In this document: positions 1 through 7,714 of the stretch, piece after piece
Layout of the letters: each line of letters opens with the position of its first letter
Position numbering within the stretch: the first letter of the stretch is position 1
Source: Thiobacillus denitrificans
Lineage (GTDB): Bacteria; Pseudomonadota; Gammaproteobacteria; Burkholderiales; Thiobacillaceae
Direction of reading: 5' to 3'
Assembly: GCA_002424845.1 (NCBI GenBank)
Contig: DILD01000056.1
Location: 38,127-52,232 of the forward strand
Length of the DNA stretch: 14,106 bases
Position numbers and translations under genes: made by a program
Notes under the pieces: generated by a model
Database searches by the model: none
What the model was told of the DNA's origin: nothing
What the model saw: the letters and a program-made list of their open reading frames with translations, nothing else

Positions 1-1404
1 TTCGGGCAGCGCGGTTTCGGCCTCCTTCAGGCCGGCCTGCGCAGTGGCCAATATCTGGGCCAGCTCCTCGACATCGGCCTGTTTCTGGGCGAGGCCTGCC
101 GCATCCGGGCGCGGCAGCTGCGCCTGCTCCTGGGCGAGGCGGCGCTGGCGCACATCCAGTTGTTCGAGCTGGCGCTTGGTGTGGCCGAGGCTGTTTTCGT
201 CGACCTGGCGCGACTGATCCAGTTGCGACACCACGCGCTGTGCGTCCCCCACACCCTGCTGCGCCTCGCGCAGCGCAGCTTCTTTCTGCGGCAGCGTACT
301 GTCGGTGGCCTGGCGCGCGACGGCTTCAGCCTCCATCAGCGCGGCCTCGAGGCCGGGCTGTTGCCCGCTTACCTCGTCCAGCGCTTCCCGGGTACCGGTG
401 CGGCGCGCCTGCTGTGACTCCATGCGGGCGCCCAAATCCTGCACCTGGCGATACAGGCGTTCGCGGGTGGCGTTCTGGTGCGCCATGGTCTGCTCGATGC
501 GCGCCACTTCGGACTGCGCCTGGTAATAGGCCGCCTGCGCCGTGTTGAGCGTGTCCTGTCCGGCGAACTGGGTCTGGCGCGCGGTTTCCAGTTCGGATTC
601 GATATGGCGCAGGCGCGCGGTTTCGGCTTCCAACCGGTTCTGCGCCTCGACCAGATCCTTGTCGATGCGCGCGCGCTGCTGCGCGGCGTCGTGTTTGCGG
701 GCGAACCACAGGCGATGCTGGGCAAACGTCAGGTCGGCCTGCAGGCTGCGGTAGTGCTGGGCGACTTCGGCCTGCGCGGCAAGCTTCTCGACCTGGTTCT
801 TCAGTTCGCGCTGGATGTCCTCGACGCGATTCATGTTGTCGCGTGCGTCCTTCAGCCGGGCTTCGGTCTCCTTGCGGCGCTCCTTGTACTTGGACACGCC
901 CGCGGCCTCTTCCAGATAGCCGCGCAGCTCTTCCGGCTTGGCCTCGATCAGGCGCGAAATCATGCCCTGCTCGATGATCGCGTAGGCGCGCGCGCCGACG
1001 CCGGTGCCGAGGAAGAGGTCGGCGACGTCGCGCCGCCGTACCCGCATGTTGTTGATGTAATAGGTGGAGTCGCCGCTGCGGTCGAGCACGCGCTTGACCG
1101 AGATCTCGGCATATTGCGACCACTGGCCGGCGGCGCGGCCGAGCTCGTTGTTGAACGCCAGTTCGACCGAGGCGCGCGAGGCCGGCTTCCGGGTTCCGGA
1201 GCCGTTGAAGATCACGTCCTGCATCGATTCGCCGCGCAGGTGCTTGGCCGACGATTCGCCGAGCACCCAGCGCACCGCGTCGATGACGTTCGACTTGCCG
1301 CAGCCGTTCGGCCCCACCACGCCGGTCAGCTGCGCGGGAACGGGAATGACAGTGGGATCGACGAAACTCTTGAAACCGGCAAGTTTGATGTGGGTTAAAC
1401 GCAA
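1..1404 (-). CDS. smc: Chromosome segregation protein Smc, N-terminal part (3' end outside the window)
   Basis: Smc is the ABC-type ATPase of the bacterial condensin complex, which compacts and segregates the chromosome with ScpA/ScpB. The visible 468 residues begin MRLTHIKLAGFKSFVDPT, the conserved Smc N-terminus. Walker A, GPNGCGKSN, is at residues 31-39 (bases about 1314-1288). It is followed by the SSAKHLRGESMQDVIFNGS stretch and the FLGTGVGARAYAIIEQG region of the N-terminal head. From about residue 165 the sequence becomes a long E/A/R/Q-rich heptad-like coiled coil that is still open at base 1. The start is TTG at 1404-1402: no ATG fits, family homology begins exactly here, and AAGG (1417-1414) lies 9 nt upstream as a ribosome site. 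Hinge, second coiled coil and C-terminal head lie off the left edge. It is divergent from queF. Identification is certain. Confidence 0.96.
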   Translation of the reverse strand, partial: MRLTHIKLAGFKSFVDPTVIPVPAQLTGVVGPNGCGKSNVIDAVRWVLGESSAKHLRGESMQDVIFNGSGTRKPASRASVELAFNNELGRAAGQWSQYAEISVKRVLDRSGDSTYYINNMRVRRRDVADLFLGTGVGARAYAIIEQGMISRLIEAKPEELRGYLEEAAGVSKYKERRKETEARLKDARDNMNRVEDIQRELKNQVEKLAAQAEVAQHYRSLQADLTFAQHRLWFARKHDAAQQRARIDKDLVEAQNRLEAETARLRHIESELETARQTQFAGQDTLNTAQAAYYQAQSEVARIEQTMAHQNATRERLYRQVQDLGARMESQQARRTGTREALDEVSGQQPGLEAALMEAEAVARQATDSTLPQKEAALREAQQGVGDAQRVVSQLDQSRQVDENSLGHTKRQLEQLDVRQRRLAQEQAQLPRPDAAGLAQKQADVEELAQILATAQAGLKEAETALPE

Positions 1405-1419
1405 GACGGTGGACCTTAG

Positions 1420-1432
1420 CTTTTATAATGTG
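1420..1432. promoter_or_regulatory. Possible shared -10 region for divergent smc and queF
   Basis: TATAAT (1424-1429) reads as a perfect -10 toward queF. Its complement, TATAAA preceded by CAT, reads as a -10 toward smc about 20 nt before the smc TTG. The core TTATAA is self-complementary, so one site may serve both directions. No good -35 hexamer is visible at 16-18 nt on either side, so activity is inferred only from the -10 match and position. Confidence 0.45.
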
Positions 1433-1439
1433 TGTCTCA

Positions 1440-1465
1440 ACGCGCCGCCTGGTTTTGCGGCGTTC
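1440..1465 (+). other. Hairpin in the queF leader
   Basis: CGCCGC (1443-1448) can pair with GCGGCG (1457-1462) around an 8-nt loop, and the stem is followed by the T-rich ttctatttt. It lies between the probable queF -10 box and the queF ATG. It resembles a weak intrinsic terminator or attenuator. It does not match the preQ1-I riboswitch pattern that I would expect before a queuosine gene. Confidence 0.35.
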
Positions 1466-1496
1466 TATTTTCGCCACATTCTACACCGAGCCTTGT

Positions 1497-1916
1497 ATGC
1501 CCTCCACGCCCGCCAAAACCCTGGAAACCTTCCCCAACCCAAAAGTTGGACGTGACTTTCACATTCACATGGAAGTGCCTGAATTTACTTGTCTTTGTCC
1601 CAAGACCGGGCAGCCCGATTTCGCCACCCTGATCCTCGACTACATCCCCGACAAGACCTGCGTCGAGCTGAAAAGCCTGAAGCTTTACATGTGGAGTTTT
1701 CGCGAGGAAGGCCACTTCCACGAGGACGTCACCAACCGGATTCTGGATGATCTGGTGAAGGTCACCAAGCCGCGTTTCATGCGGCTGACCGCCAAGTTCT
1801 ATGTGCGCGGCGGCATCTTCACCAACGTCGTCGCCGAACATCACAAGAAAGGCTGGAAGCCGGCCCCGCGCGTCGAGCTGACGCAGTTCGAGCACCAGTC
1901 GAACACGCGCGGCTAA
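1497..1916 (+). CDS. queF: NADPH-dependent 7-cyano-7-deazaguanine reductase QueF
   Basis: This cytoplasmic enzyme reduces the nitrile of preQ0 to the amine of preQ1 in queuosine tRNA-modification synthesis. The 139-residue product has the short, unimodular QueF length. Residues 30-42 (FTCLCPKTGQPDF) carry the nucleophilic Cys34 and the proton-donor Asp41. Residues 57-68 (ELKSLKLYMWSF) form the family's signature QueF motif, and EGHFHED and FYVRGGIFTNV are also conserved. ATG 1497 was chosen because homology begins with MPSTPAKTLETFPNP. An in-frame ATG at 1428 overlaps the TATAAT promoter box and would add an unconserved 23-residue tail. No strong Shine-Dalgarno is visible. The D-ribulose kinase gene starts 11 nt after the stop, so the two are probably cotranscribed, although no functional link is known. 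Confidence 0.95.
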   Translation: MPSTPAKTLETFPNPKVGRDFHIHMEVPEFTCLCPKTGQPDFATLILDYIPDKTCVELKSLKLYMWSFREEGHFHEDVTNRILDDLVKVTKPRFMRLTAKFYVRGGIFTNVVAEHHKKGWKPAPRVELTQFEHQSNTRG

Positions 1917-1927
1917 GAGCCCTAACC

Positions 1928-3199
1928 TTGTATTGTCTCGGCATCGACTTCGGCACCAGTGGCGCACGCAGCTGCGTCATCGATGCCGAAGGCGCGATTC
2001 TGGCCGAGGCGTCGCGCGACTTCGGCACGCTGGATGAATACGAACGGGCGCCCATCTGGCGCGACGTACTGTGGGATCTGGTCGCCTCGCTGCCCCCGGC
2101 GATCCGTTCGCAGCTGTCGGACATCGCCCTCGACGGCACCTCCGGCACCGTGCTCGCCTGCGACGCGGAGCTTAATCCAAGCCTGCCCGCCCTGCTCTAC
2201 AATGACGACCGCGCCGTCGATGAAGCCACGCTGATCGCCCAAACCGCTCCTCCCGGCCACCCGGCTGCGGCCGTCACCTCGGGCTTGGCCAAGATACTGT
2301 GGCTGAAAAAACGTCTTGGCCTCACCGGTGCCCGCCTTTACCTCAACCAGGCCGACTGGCTGACGGGGTTGCTGACCGAACAGCCGGGCAAGACCGATTA
2401 CCACAACGCCCTCAAGATGGGCCTCAATCTCGACGCACTGCAATGGCCGGCCTGGGTGGACCACCTGGCCGACACCGACACCCTGCCGGTGCCGGTCGCG
2501 CCCGGCGCCCACCTCGCCCCCGTGTCGCCTCACCGTGCCCGCTACCTCGGCGTAAACCCGAACTGCCGGGTGCACGCCGGCACCACTGATTCCATCGCCG
2601 CCTTCCTCGCTGCCGGCGTCACCCGCAGCGGCGACGCTGTCACCTCGCTCGGCAGCACGCTGGTCTTGAAACTGCTTTCCGATACCCGGGTGGAATCGAG
2701 CGGGCATGGCGTGTATTCGCACTGGTTCGGCGCGCGCTGGCTGGCGGGGGGCGCCTCCAACGCAGGCGGCGCCGTGCTGCGGCAGTTCTTCGATGACCGC
2801 ACGCTGGCCGCGCTGAGCGAAAAAATCGATCCAGCCGTCGCCAGCCCACTCGACTACCTCCCGCTGCCACGCACCGGCGAGCGCTTCCCGGTCAACGACC
2901 CGCGGCTTTCGCCGCGCCTGACGCCGCGTCCTGCCGATGATGCCGAGTTTCTCCATGGCCTGCTGGAAAGTCTCGCGCGCGTCGAAGCGCGCGGCTATGG
3001 CCTGCTGGCCGAACTGGGTGCCTCGCCGCTACGCCGGGTCGAAACCGCCGGCGGCGGTGCGCAGAATCCGGTCTGGACGCGCATCCGTCAGCGTCTGCTC
3101 GGCGTGCCGGTCGCGCGCGCCGCCCATGCCGACGCGGCGTACGGCTCGGCCTTATTGGCGCGCGACGGCCAGCATTGCTTCATGTCCGAACCCGGCTAA
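1928..3199 (+). CDS. FGGY-family sugar kinase, D-ribulose kinase (SePSK/AtXK-1-like)
   Basis: The 423-residue protein phosphorylates a sugar with ATP in the cytoplasm. Its closest described relatives, as far as I can recognise, are Synechococcus SePSK and Arabidopsis AtXK-1, which are D-ribulose kinases rather than xylulokinases. It shares their start (LGIDFGTSGAR, with Asp7 and Thr10), IALDGTSGTVL, the QADW and DYHNALK segments, AGTTDSIAAF with the catalytic-type Asp221, TSLGST, GGASNAGGA, LPLPRTGERFP and the ATP-site AGGGAQN. TTG 1928 is the start: it lies 11 nt after queF, homology begins at once, and no better ATG is available. It lacks a clear Shine-Dalgarno and may be translationally coupled to queF. 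In an autotroph it could feed ribulose into the Calvin cycle as Ru5P; this is inference. Confidence 0.88.
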   Translation: MYCLGIDFGTSGARSCVIDAEGAILAEASRDFGTLDEYERAPIWRDVLWDLVASLPPAIRSQLSDIALDGTSGTVLACDAELNPSLPALLYNDDRAVDEATLIAQTAPPGHPAAAVTSGLAKILWLKKRLGLTGARLYLNQADWLTGLLTEQPGKTDYHNALKMGLNLDALQWPAWVDHLADTDTLPVPVAPGAHLAPVSPHRARYLGVNPNCRVHAGTTDSIAAFLAAGVTRSGDAVTSLGSTLVLKLLSDTRVESSGHGVYSHWFGARWLAGGASNAGGAVLRQFFDDRTLAALSEKIDPAVASPLDYLPLPRTGERFPVNDPRLSPRLTPRPADDAEFLHGLLESLARVEARGYGLLAELGASPLRRVETAGGGAQNPVWTRIRQRLLGVPVARAAHADAAYGSALLARDGQHCFMSEPG

Positions 3200-3205
3200 T
3201 GCTTT

Positions 3206-3222
3206 CGGCCCGAGGCGGGCCG
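3206..3222. terminator. Hairpin between convergent genes
   Basis: CGGCCC (3206-3211) and GGGCCG (3217-3222) form a perfect 6-bp GC stem around the loop gaggc, 7 nt after the kinase stop codon and 10 nt before the end of the convergent VOC gene. No long T tract follows in either direction, so it is a weak or bidirectional terminator at best. Confidence 0.45.
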
Positions 3223-3232
3223 ATTGTCACGC

Positions 3233-3610
3233 TCAGCCGACCTCGACAAACTCCAGCGTATTGGCATCCGGATCCCGGCAGAACAGCGCCGCGCGTCCCG
3301 ACTGGCTCGCGGTGTAGGGGATACCTGCCGCATCGAGCCGGCTTTTCAGCGCATCCATGTTCGTCACGGCCAGCGCAAGGTGGCGGTCGCGGCCGCCATG
3401 TTCGGGGCGAATCGAGCCTGCATCGGGGTTGGGCAGCTGCATCAGGTGGAGTTGCTGGCCGCCGCCCAGGTCGTACCACTCGCCGGGGTAAGGCAGATCG
3501 GGGCGGTTCGGATACCGGGGCAAACCCAGCACAATTTCGTAAAAGCTTCTGGCACGAGCCAGATCGGACACCAGCAGGCCGGCGTGATGCAGTGCGCAAA
3601 TGTCAGACAT
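3233..3610 (-). CDS. VOC (glyoxalase/bleomycin-resistance/dioxygenase fold) family protein
   Basis: This small cytoplasmic metalloenzyme-type protein has 125 residues, the length of a single VOC domain. It has the family pattern: HHAGLLVSDLARARSFYEIVLGL at residues 8-30, RHLALAV around residue 77, and a terminal DPDANTLEFVEVG. His9, His55 or His77, and Glu120 are the likely metal ligands. The DLGGGQQLHLMQLP segment is typical of glyoxalase-like members without a proven substrate, so I do not call it glyoxalase I. The ATG at 3610 has a strong ribosome site (AAGGAGAAAGCCC). The gene overlaps the end of the upstream DMT transporter by 8 nt (3603-3610), which suggests coupled expression. Substrate is unknown; a hydrolase-like or detoxifying role is only a guess. 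Confidence 0.88.
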   Translation of the reverse strand: MSDICALHHAGLLVSDLARARSFYEIVLGLPRYPNRPDLPYPGEWYDLGGGQQLHLMQLPNPDAGSIRPEHGGRDRHLALAVTNMDALKSRLDAAGIPYTASQSGRAALFCRDPDANTLEFVEVG

Positions 3611-4508
3611 GGGCTTTCTCCTTCAGCTGATCGTCTTCCATGTGGCCGGAAAACAGGCTGGCGGCGACGATCATGATCGCGCCCACCCACTCCTGCACCC
3701 CCATGCGTTCCCGCGAAAGAAAGTAGGCCGCGACCGCCGCCACCACCAGTTCGAACAGGAAGATGACGATGGCCTGATTGGCCGGCACGCGGGCTAGGCC
3801 GTACTGCACGGCATAGGTCATGCTGCCGATGAGCAGGCCGATGCCGAGCAGCAGCAGCCAGACGGTCCAGTCCACCTGCGGGATGAAATCGAGCTCGCCG
3901 GGATAGAGCCCCAGACCGATCAGCGTCAGCACCGTTACCCCTGCCCAGATCGATATCGACTTGGCGCCTTCGGTCACGCCGCCGAGATGGCGGCTGATGA
4001 CGTTGCTGCAGGCGAACATCACCCCTGCAGACAGCGCCAGCCACTCGGCACGATTGGTCGGCAGCGGCAGGCCGCCGTCGGGTTGCCACAGCATGACCAT
4101 GGCGCCGCCTGCCGCGAGCACCATCACCGCCCACCCAGCACGGTTGAGTTTTTCGTGCAGCAGAAAACGGGCAAACAGCACCGTCCACAGCGGCGACAGG
4201 AAAAACAACAGCAGCACGCGCACCACCTCGCCCTGCAGCATGGCCAGCACATAGGCCAGATTGGTCCAGCCCGCCGCCAGTGCCAATGCGGTCAGCCATA
4301 TCCATTTGTTGCGCGCACGGTGCAGTTCGCGAGCGTGCAACCAGCCCAGCGCGAGCAGCGGCACGGCATAGGTGATAAGGCTAGAGGCGATTCCGCCGAC
4401 ACCGGCCTCGTTGAGCAGCCGATAGGGATACCACACCATCCCCCACAGGGTGGCGGCATAAACGAGACTGGCGATGGCCAGGGTGCGCGGCAGGCGAATC
4501 GAGGGCAT
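3603..4508 (-). CDS. EamA/DMT-superfamily transporter
   Basis: This 301-residue inner-membrane protein is probably an exporter of small metabolites. About ten hydrophobic helices are visible in two EamA-like halves. The first half contains FFLSPLWTVLFARFLLHEKLNRAGWAVMV and the second contains an equivalent FELVVAAVAAYFLSRERMGVQEWVGAIMIV, the standard repeat at the end of each EamA domain. Other features are the N-terminal YAATLWGMVWYPYRLL and the central SAGVMFACSNVISRHL. The C-terminus is short and charged (MEDDQLKEKAHV). ATG 4508 has no obvious Shine-Dalgarno; a TATAAA lies only a few bases upstream on this strand, so a very short leader or leaderless mRNA is possible. It is transcribed with the VOC gene and diverges from dapC. 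Substrate cannot be read from sequence. Confidence 0.9.
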   Translation of the reverse strand: MPSIRLPRTLAIASLVYAATLWGMVWYPYRLLNEAGVGGIASSLITYAVPLLALGWLHARELHRARNKWIWLTALALAAGWTNLAYVLAMLQGEVVRVLLLFFLSPLWTVLFARFLLHEKLNRAGWAVMVLAAGGAMVMLWQPDGGLPLPTNRAEWLALSAGVMFACSNVISRHLGGVTEGAKSISIWAGVTVLTLIGLGLYPGELDFIPQVDWTVWLLLLGIGLLIGSMTYAVQYGLARVPANQAIVIFLFELVVAAVAAYFLSRERMGVQEWVGAIMIVAASLFSGHMEDDQLKEKAHV

Positions 4509-4511
4509 GGG

Positions 4512-4523
4512 GCTTTATAATGC
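4512..4523. promoter_or_regulatory. Possible shared -10 region for divergent DMT transporter and dapC
   Basis: The stretch ggctttataatgcg contains TATAAT (4516-4521) toward dapC, predicting a start near 4528 and a leader of about 20 nt. On the other strand it gives TATAAA toward the DMT gene. The arrangement copies the smc/queF divergent region. No convincing -35 is visible. Confidence 0.45.
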
Positions 4524-4549
4524 GTGGCCTAGTTAAATTCCGTGCTGCA

Positions 4550-5743
4550 ATGAATCCGCGTCTCCAGCAACTTCATCCGTATCCGTTCCAGAAATTGCGC
4601 GAACTGTTCGCGGGAGTGACGCCAAACCCCGGTCTGTCCCCGATCAACCTGTCGATCGGCGAACCCAAGCATCCCACGCCGCAGTTCATCAAGGACGCGC
4701 TGATCGCCGGCCTGGGCGGGCTGGCGAATTATCCCATCACTCAGGGCTCGGATGCGCTGCGCGAAGCGATTGCCGCCTGGGCCGGGCGCCGTTACGGCGT
4801 GAAGCTCGACCCCGCCACCGAAGTGCTGCCGGTCAACGGCTCGCGCGAAGCGCTGTTCGCCTTCGCCCAGGCCAGCGTCGATTCCAGCCGCCACGGCCGC
4901 CGCGTCGTCATCTCACCCAACCCGTTCTACCAGATCTACGAAGGCGCCGCGCTCTTGGCCGGCGCCCGCCCCTTCTTCCTCAACACCCTGCCGGAAAACG
5001 GCTTTGCCATGGACTGGTCGCAGGTGCCGGAAGACCTGTGGGAACAGGTCAACCTGATCTACGTCTGCTCGCCCGGCAACCCCACCGGCAAGGTGATATC
5101 GCTGGCCGACTGGAAAGAATTGTTTGAGCTTTCCGACCGGCATGGCTTCGTCATCGCCGCAGACGAGTGCTATTCGGAAATCTATTTCGAAGAAGGCGCC
5201 CCGCCGCTGGGCGCGCTCACCGCCGCGCAGCAGCTCGGCCGCGGCCTCAAAAACCTGATCGTGTTCAACTCGCTGTCCAAGCGCTCCAACGTGCCCGGCC
5301 TGCGTTCCGGCATGGTGGCGGGCGATGCCGCATTGATGAAGTCCTTCCTGCTCTATCGCACCTATCACGGCAGCGCCATGAGCCCGGCGGTGCAGGCCGC
5401 CAGCGTCGCCGCCTGGAACGACGAGGCGCACGTGATCGAGAACCGTCGCCAGTACGCCGAGAAATTTGCCGCCGTGATGCCCATGCTGAAGGACGTGCTG
5501 GCGTTCGATGCGCCCGACGCCGCTTTCTATCTGTGGGCGCGCGTGCCGGGCGGCGACGATGCCGCGTTCGCGCGCGGCCTCTACGAGAAACAGCACGTCA
5601 CCGTGCTGCCTGGAAGTTTCCTCGCGCGCGACGCCGCCGGCGTCAATCCGGGCCGGGGATTTGTCCGTATCGCTTTGGTCGACACCCTGCTTCAATGCCA
5701 GGAAGCCGCCCGTCGTATTGTCCAGTTCATCAAGGAGGATTAA
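4550..5743 (+). CDS. dapC: Succinyldiaminopimelate transaminase DapC
   Basis: This PLP-dependent class I/II aminotransferase converts N-succinyl-2-amino-6-ketopimelate to N-succinyl-L,L-diaminopimelate using glutamate, in the lysine/meso-DAP pathway. The 397-residue protein has the fold-type I landmarks: INLSIGEPKHPTP near the N-terminus, NYPITQGSDALREAIAAW, CSPGNPTGKV, ADECYSEIYF with the PLP-pyridine Asp205, and FNSLSKRSNVPGLRSGM with Schiff-base Lys244. RIALVD near the C-terminus carries the substrate-carboxylate Arg. ATG 4550 (MNPRLQQLHPYPFQKLRELF) matches the family start. The in-frame ATG at 4520 is part of the TATAAT promoter box and is rejected. No strong Shine-Dalgarno is seen. The gene begins a plus-strand cluster and is followed after 2 nt by a small secreted protein and then dapD, which supports the DapC assignment. 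Confidence 0.93.
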   Translation: MNPRLQQLHPYPFQKLRELFAGVTPNPGLSPINLSIGEPKHPTPQFIKDALIAGLGGLANYPITQGSDALREAIAAWAGRRYGVKLDPATEVLPVNGSREALFAFAQASVDSSRHGRRVVISPNPFYQIYEGAALLAGARPFFLNTLPENGFAMDWSQVPEDLWEQVNLIYVCSPGNPTGKVISLADWKELFELSDRHGFVIAADECYSEIYFEEGAPPLGALTAAQQLGRGLKNLIVFNSLSKRSNVPGLRSGMVAGDAALMKSFLLYRTYHGSAMSPAVQAASVAAWNDEAHVIENRRQYAEKFAAVMPMLKDVLAFDAPDAAFYLWARVPGGDDAAFARGLYEKQHVTVLPGSFLARDAAGVNPGRGFVRIALVDTLLQCQEAARRIVQFIKED

Positions 5744-5745
5744 CC

Positions 5746-6024
5746 ATGCGTCAACTGTTCGCCATGCTCGTTTCCCTGTTGATTGCCCTGCCCGCGCTTG
5801 CCGGCCAGCCCGAATCGGAAGACGCCGTCACCAATATCCTGTTCGAGGCGAACATGGAAAATGTCGCCTACTCGCTACGCGGTAACGGCTTTGTCGATAT
5901 CACGTTCGGCATCGCCGTGCCGGAAGCCGACTACATCCGCATCGTCGAACGCCTGCGCGCGCACCCCGACATCCCGGGCGTGCTCGCCGGCCGCGGATCG
6001 AAAAACTACTGCGCCGTCCCTTAA
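5746..6024 (+). CDS. Small predicted secreted protein between dapC and dapD
   Basis: I do not recognise this 92-residue protein. ATG 5746 follows the dapC stop by 2 nt and has a textbook ribosome site (AAGGAGG), so it is surely translated. Residues 1-19 (MRQLFAMLVSLLIALPALA) form a signal peptide with a likely cleavage after Ala19. The mature part of about 73 residues has one acidic stretch (QPESED), a predicted mixed alpha/beta segment (GFVDITFGIAVPEADYIRIVERLRAHPDIPG), and a single Cys89 near the end (KNYCAVP). There are no catalytic motifs. The placement between two lysine/mDAP enzymes, with envelope-remodelling genes downstream, suggests a periplasmic role, but this is context only. Confidence 0.85.
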   Translation: MRQLFAMLVSLLIALPALAGQPESEDAVTNILFEANMENVAYSLRGNGFVDITFGIAVPEADYIRIVERLRAHPDIPGVLAGRGSKNYCAVP

Positions 6025-6054
6025 ACAACCCTTTCATTGACACAAGGAAACACC

Positions 6055-6879
<825 letters not shown>

Positions 6880-6896
6880 GCGTACAGTTGACTGCC

Positions 6897-6916
6897 CCCG
6901 GCCCCGCTTGGCCGGG
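6897..6916 (+). terminator. GC hairpin between dapD and the M48 gene
   Basis: CCCGGCC (6897-6903) pairs perfectly with GGCCGGG (6910-6916) around a 6-nt loop, 17 nt after the dapD stop. No T tract follows (taacctg), so it may be a processing/stability hairpin or a partial terminator between dapD and the downstream envelope genes. Confidence 0.4.
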
Positions 6917-6937
6917 TAACCTGTTCCAGGAGTCGCC

Positions 6938-7714
6938 ATGAATCACAAGCTTGTTGTCACCGCCCTGCTCGCCGTCACCCTGGTTGCGTGTCAGGCCAAT
7001 CCGATCTCCGGACGCAAGCAACTGGTGCTGGTATCCGAAGAGCAGGCACAGGCCTCGTCGGCACAGGCTTATACGCAAGCGATAAGCGCGGCGCAAAAAA
7101 ACGGCAAGCTCAGCAGCAACGCCGCCCTCAATAGCCGCATCAAGCGCATTACCGACCGGCTTATCGTTGAGGCCAAGCTGATGTATCCGCCCAGCCGCGA
7201 CTGGAAATGGTCGGTTGCGGTGATCGACGAGCCCGCCCTCAACGCCTGGTGCATGCCCGGCGGAAAAATGGCGATCTACACCGGCATCATCCAGAAACTC
7301 GCCCTCACCGACGATGAAATCGCCCAGGTCATGGGTCACGAGATTACCCATGCATTGCTGGGGCATGGCCGCGAGCGCATGTCGCGCGCCATTGCCATGC
7401 AGGGCGGCATGACGCTCGGTTCCATCCTTGCCGGGCGCGACCTGTCCGGCTTGGCGCCGGTGGCCGACATTGCGCTGACCCTGCCCAACAGCCGTGAAAA
7501 CGAATCCGAGGCCGACCGCTACGGTCTCGAACTCGCCGCCCGCGCCGGATACGACCCGCGCGCTGCCGTACGCCTGTGGGAAAAAATAGGGGCTGCCGGC
7601 GGCAACGGCCCGCCTCAGTTCCTCAGCACCCACCCCGCCCCGGCCAATCGCATTCAGACCCTGAATGCCCTGGTCCCGAAAATGATGCCCCTCTACGAGA
7701 AAGCCCGCCGATGA
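6938..7714 (+). CDS. M48-family metalloprotease, predicted outer-membrane lipoprotein (LoiP/YggG-like)
   Basis: This zinc endopeptidase of 258 residues is predicted to sit in the periplasm, anchored by a lipid. The signal peptide ends with a lipobox, LVAC, at Cys18; the following Gln favours outer-membrane sorting. Residues 19-24 (QANPISGR) match the typical YggG/BepA-type start NPVTGR. The catalytic motif HEITHALLGH has zinc ligands His134 and His138 and catalytic Glu135. The third ligand lies in NESEAD (Glu189), followed by RYGLELAARAGYDPRAAVRLWEK and the terminal STHPAPANRI motif common to bacterial M48 lipoproteins. No TPR domain follows, so it is LoiP-like rather than BepA-like. ATG 6938 has AGGAG 7 nt upstream. 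The downstream DUF4870 gene overlaps its stop by ATGA. A quality-control role in the envelope is inferred. Confidence 0.92.
   Translation: MNHKLVVTALLAVTLVACQANPISGRKQLVLVSEEQAQASSAQAYTQAISAAQKNGKLSSNAALNSRIKRITDRLIVEAKLMYPPSRDWKWSVAVIDEPALNAWCMPGGKMAIYTGIIQKLALTDDEIAQVMGHEITHALLGHGRERMSRAIAMQGGMTLGSILAGRDLSGLAPVADIALTLPNSRENESEADRYGLELAARAGYDPRAAVRLWEKIGAAGGNGPPQFLSTHPAPANRIQTLNALVPKMMPLYEKARR

Noticed and set aside
326..1477. 383-codon minus-strand frame and the 306-codon plus-strand frame over it (478-1398)
   Set aside because: Both are out-of-frame shadows of smc, which is identified by its N-terminus and Walker A; their translations are Arg/Ala/Pro-rich with no domain.
1428..1496. ATG 1428 as the queF start
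   Set aside because: It overlaps the -10 box and runs through the leader hairpin; QueF homology begins at ATG 1497.
1405..1496. preQ1 riboswitch upstream of queF
   Set aside because: No preQ1 aptamer consensus is visible in this 92-nt leader; only a simple hairpin.
3233..3610. Calling the VOC protein glyoxalase I or a fosfomycin-resistance enzyme
   Set aside because: The single-domain fold is clear but no substrate-specific motif can be assigned from sequence alone.
4520..4549. ATG 4520 as the dapC start
   Set aside because: It forms part of the TATAAT promoter box and adds ten unconserved residues; homology begins at ATG 4550.
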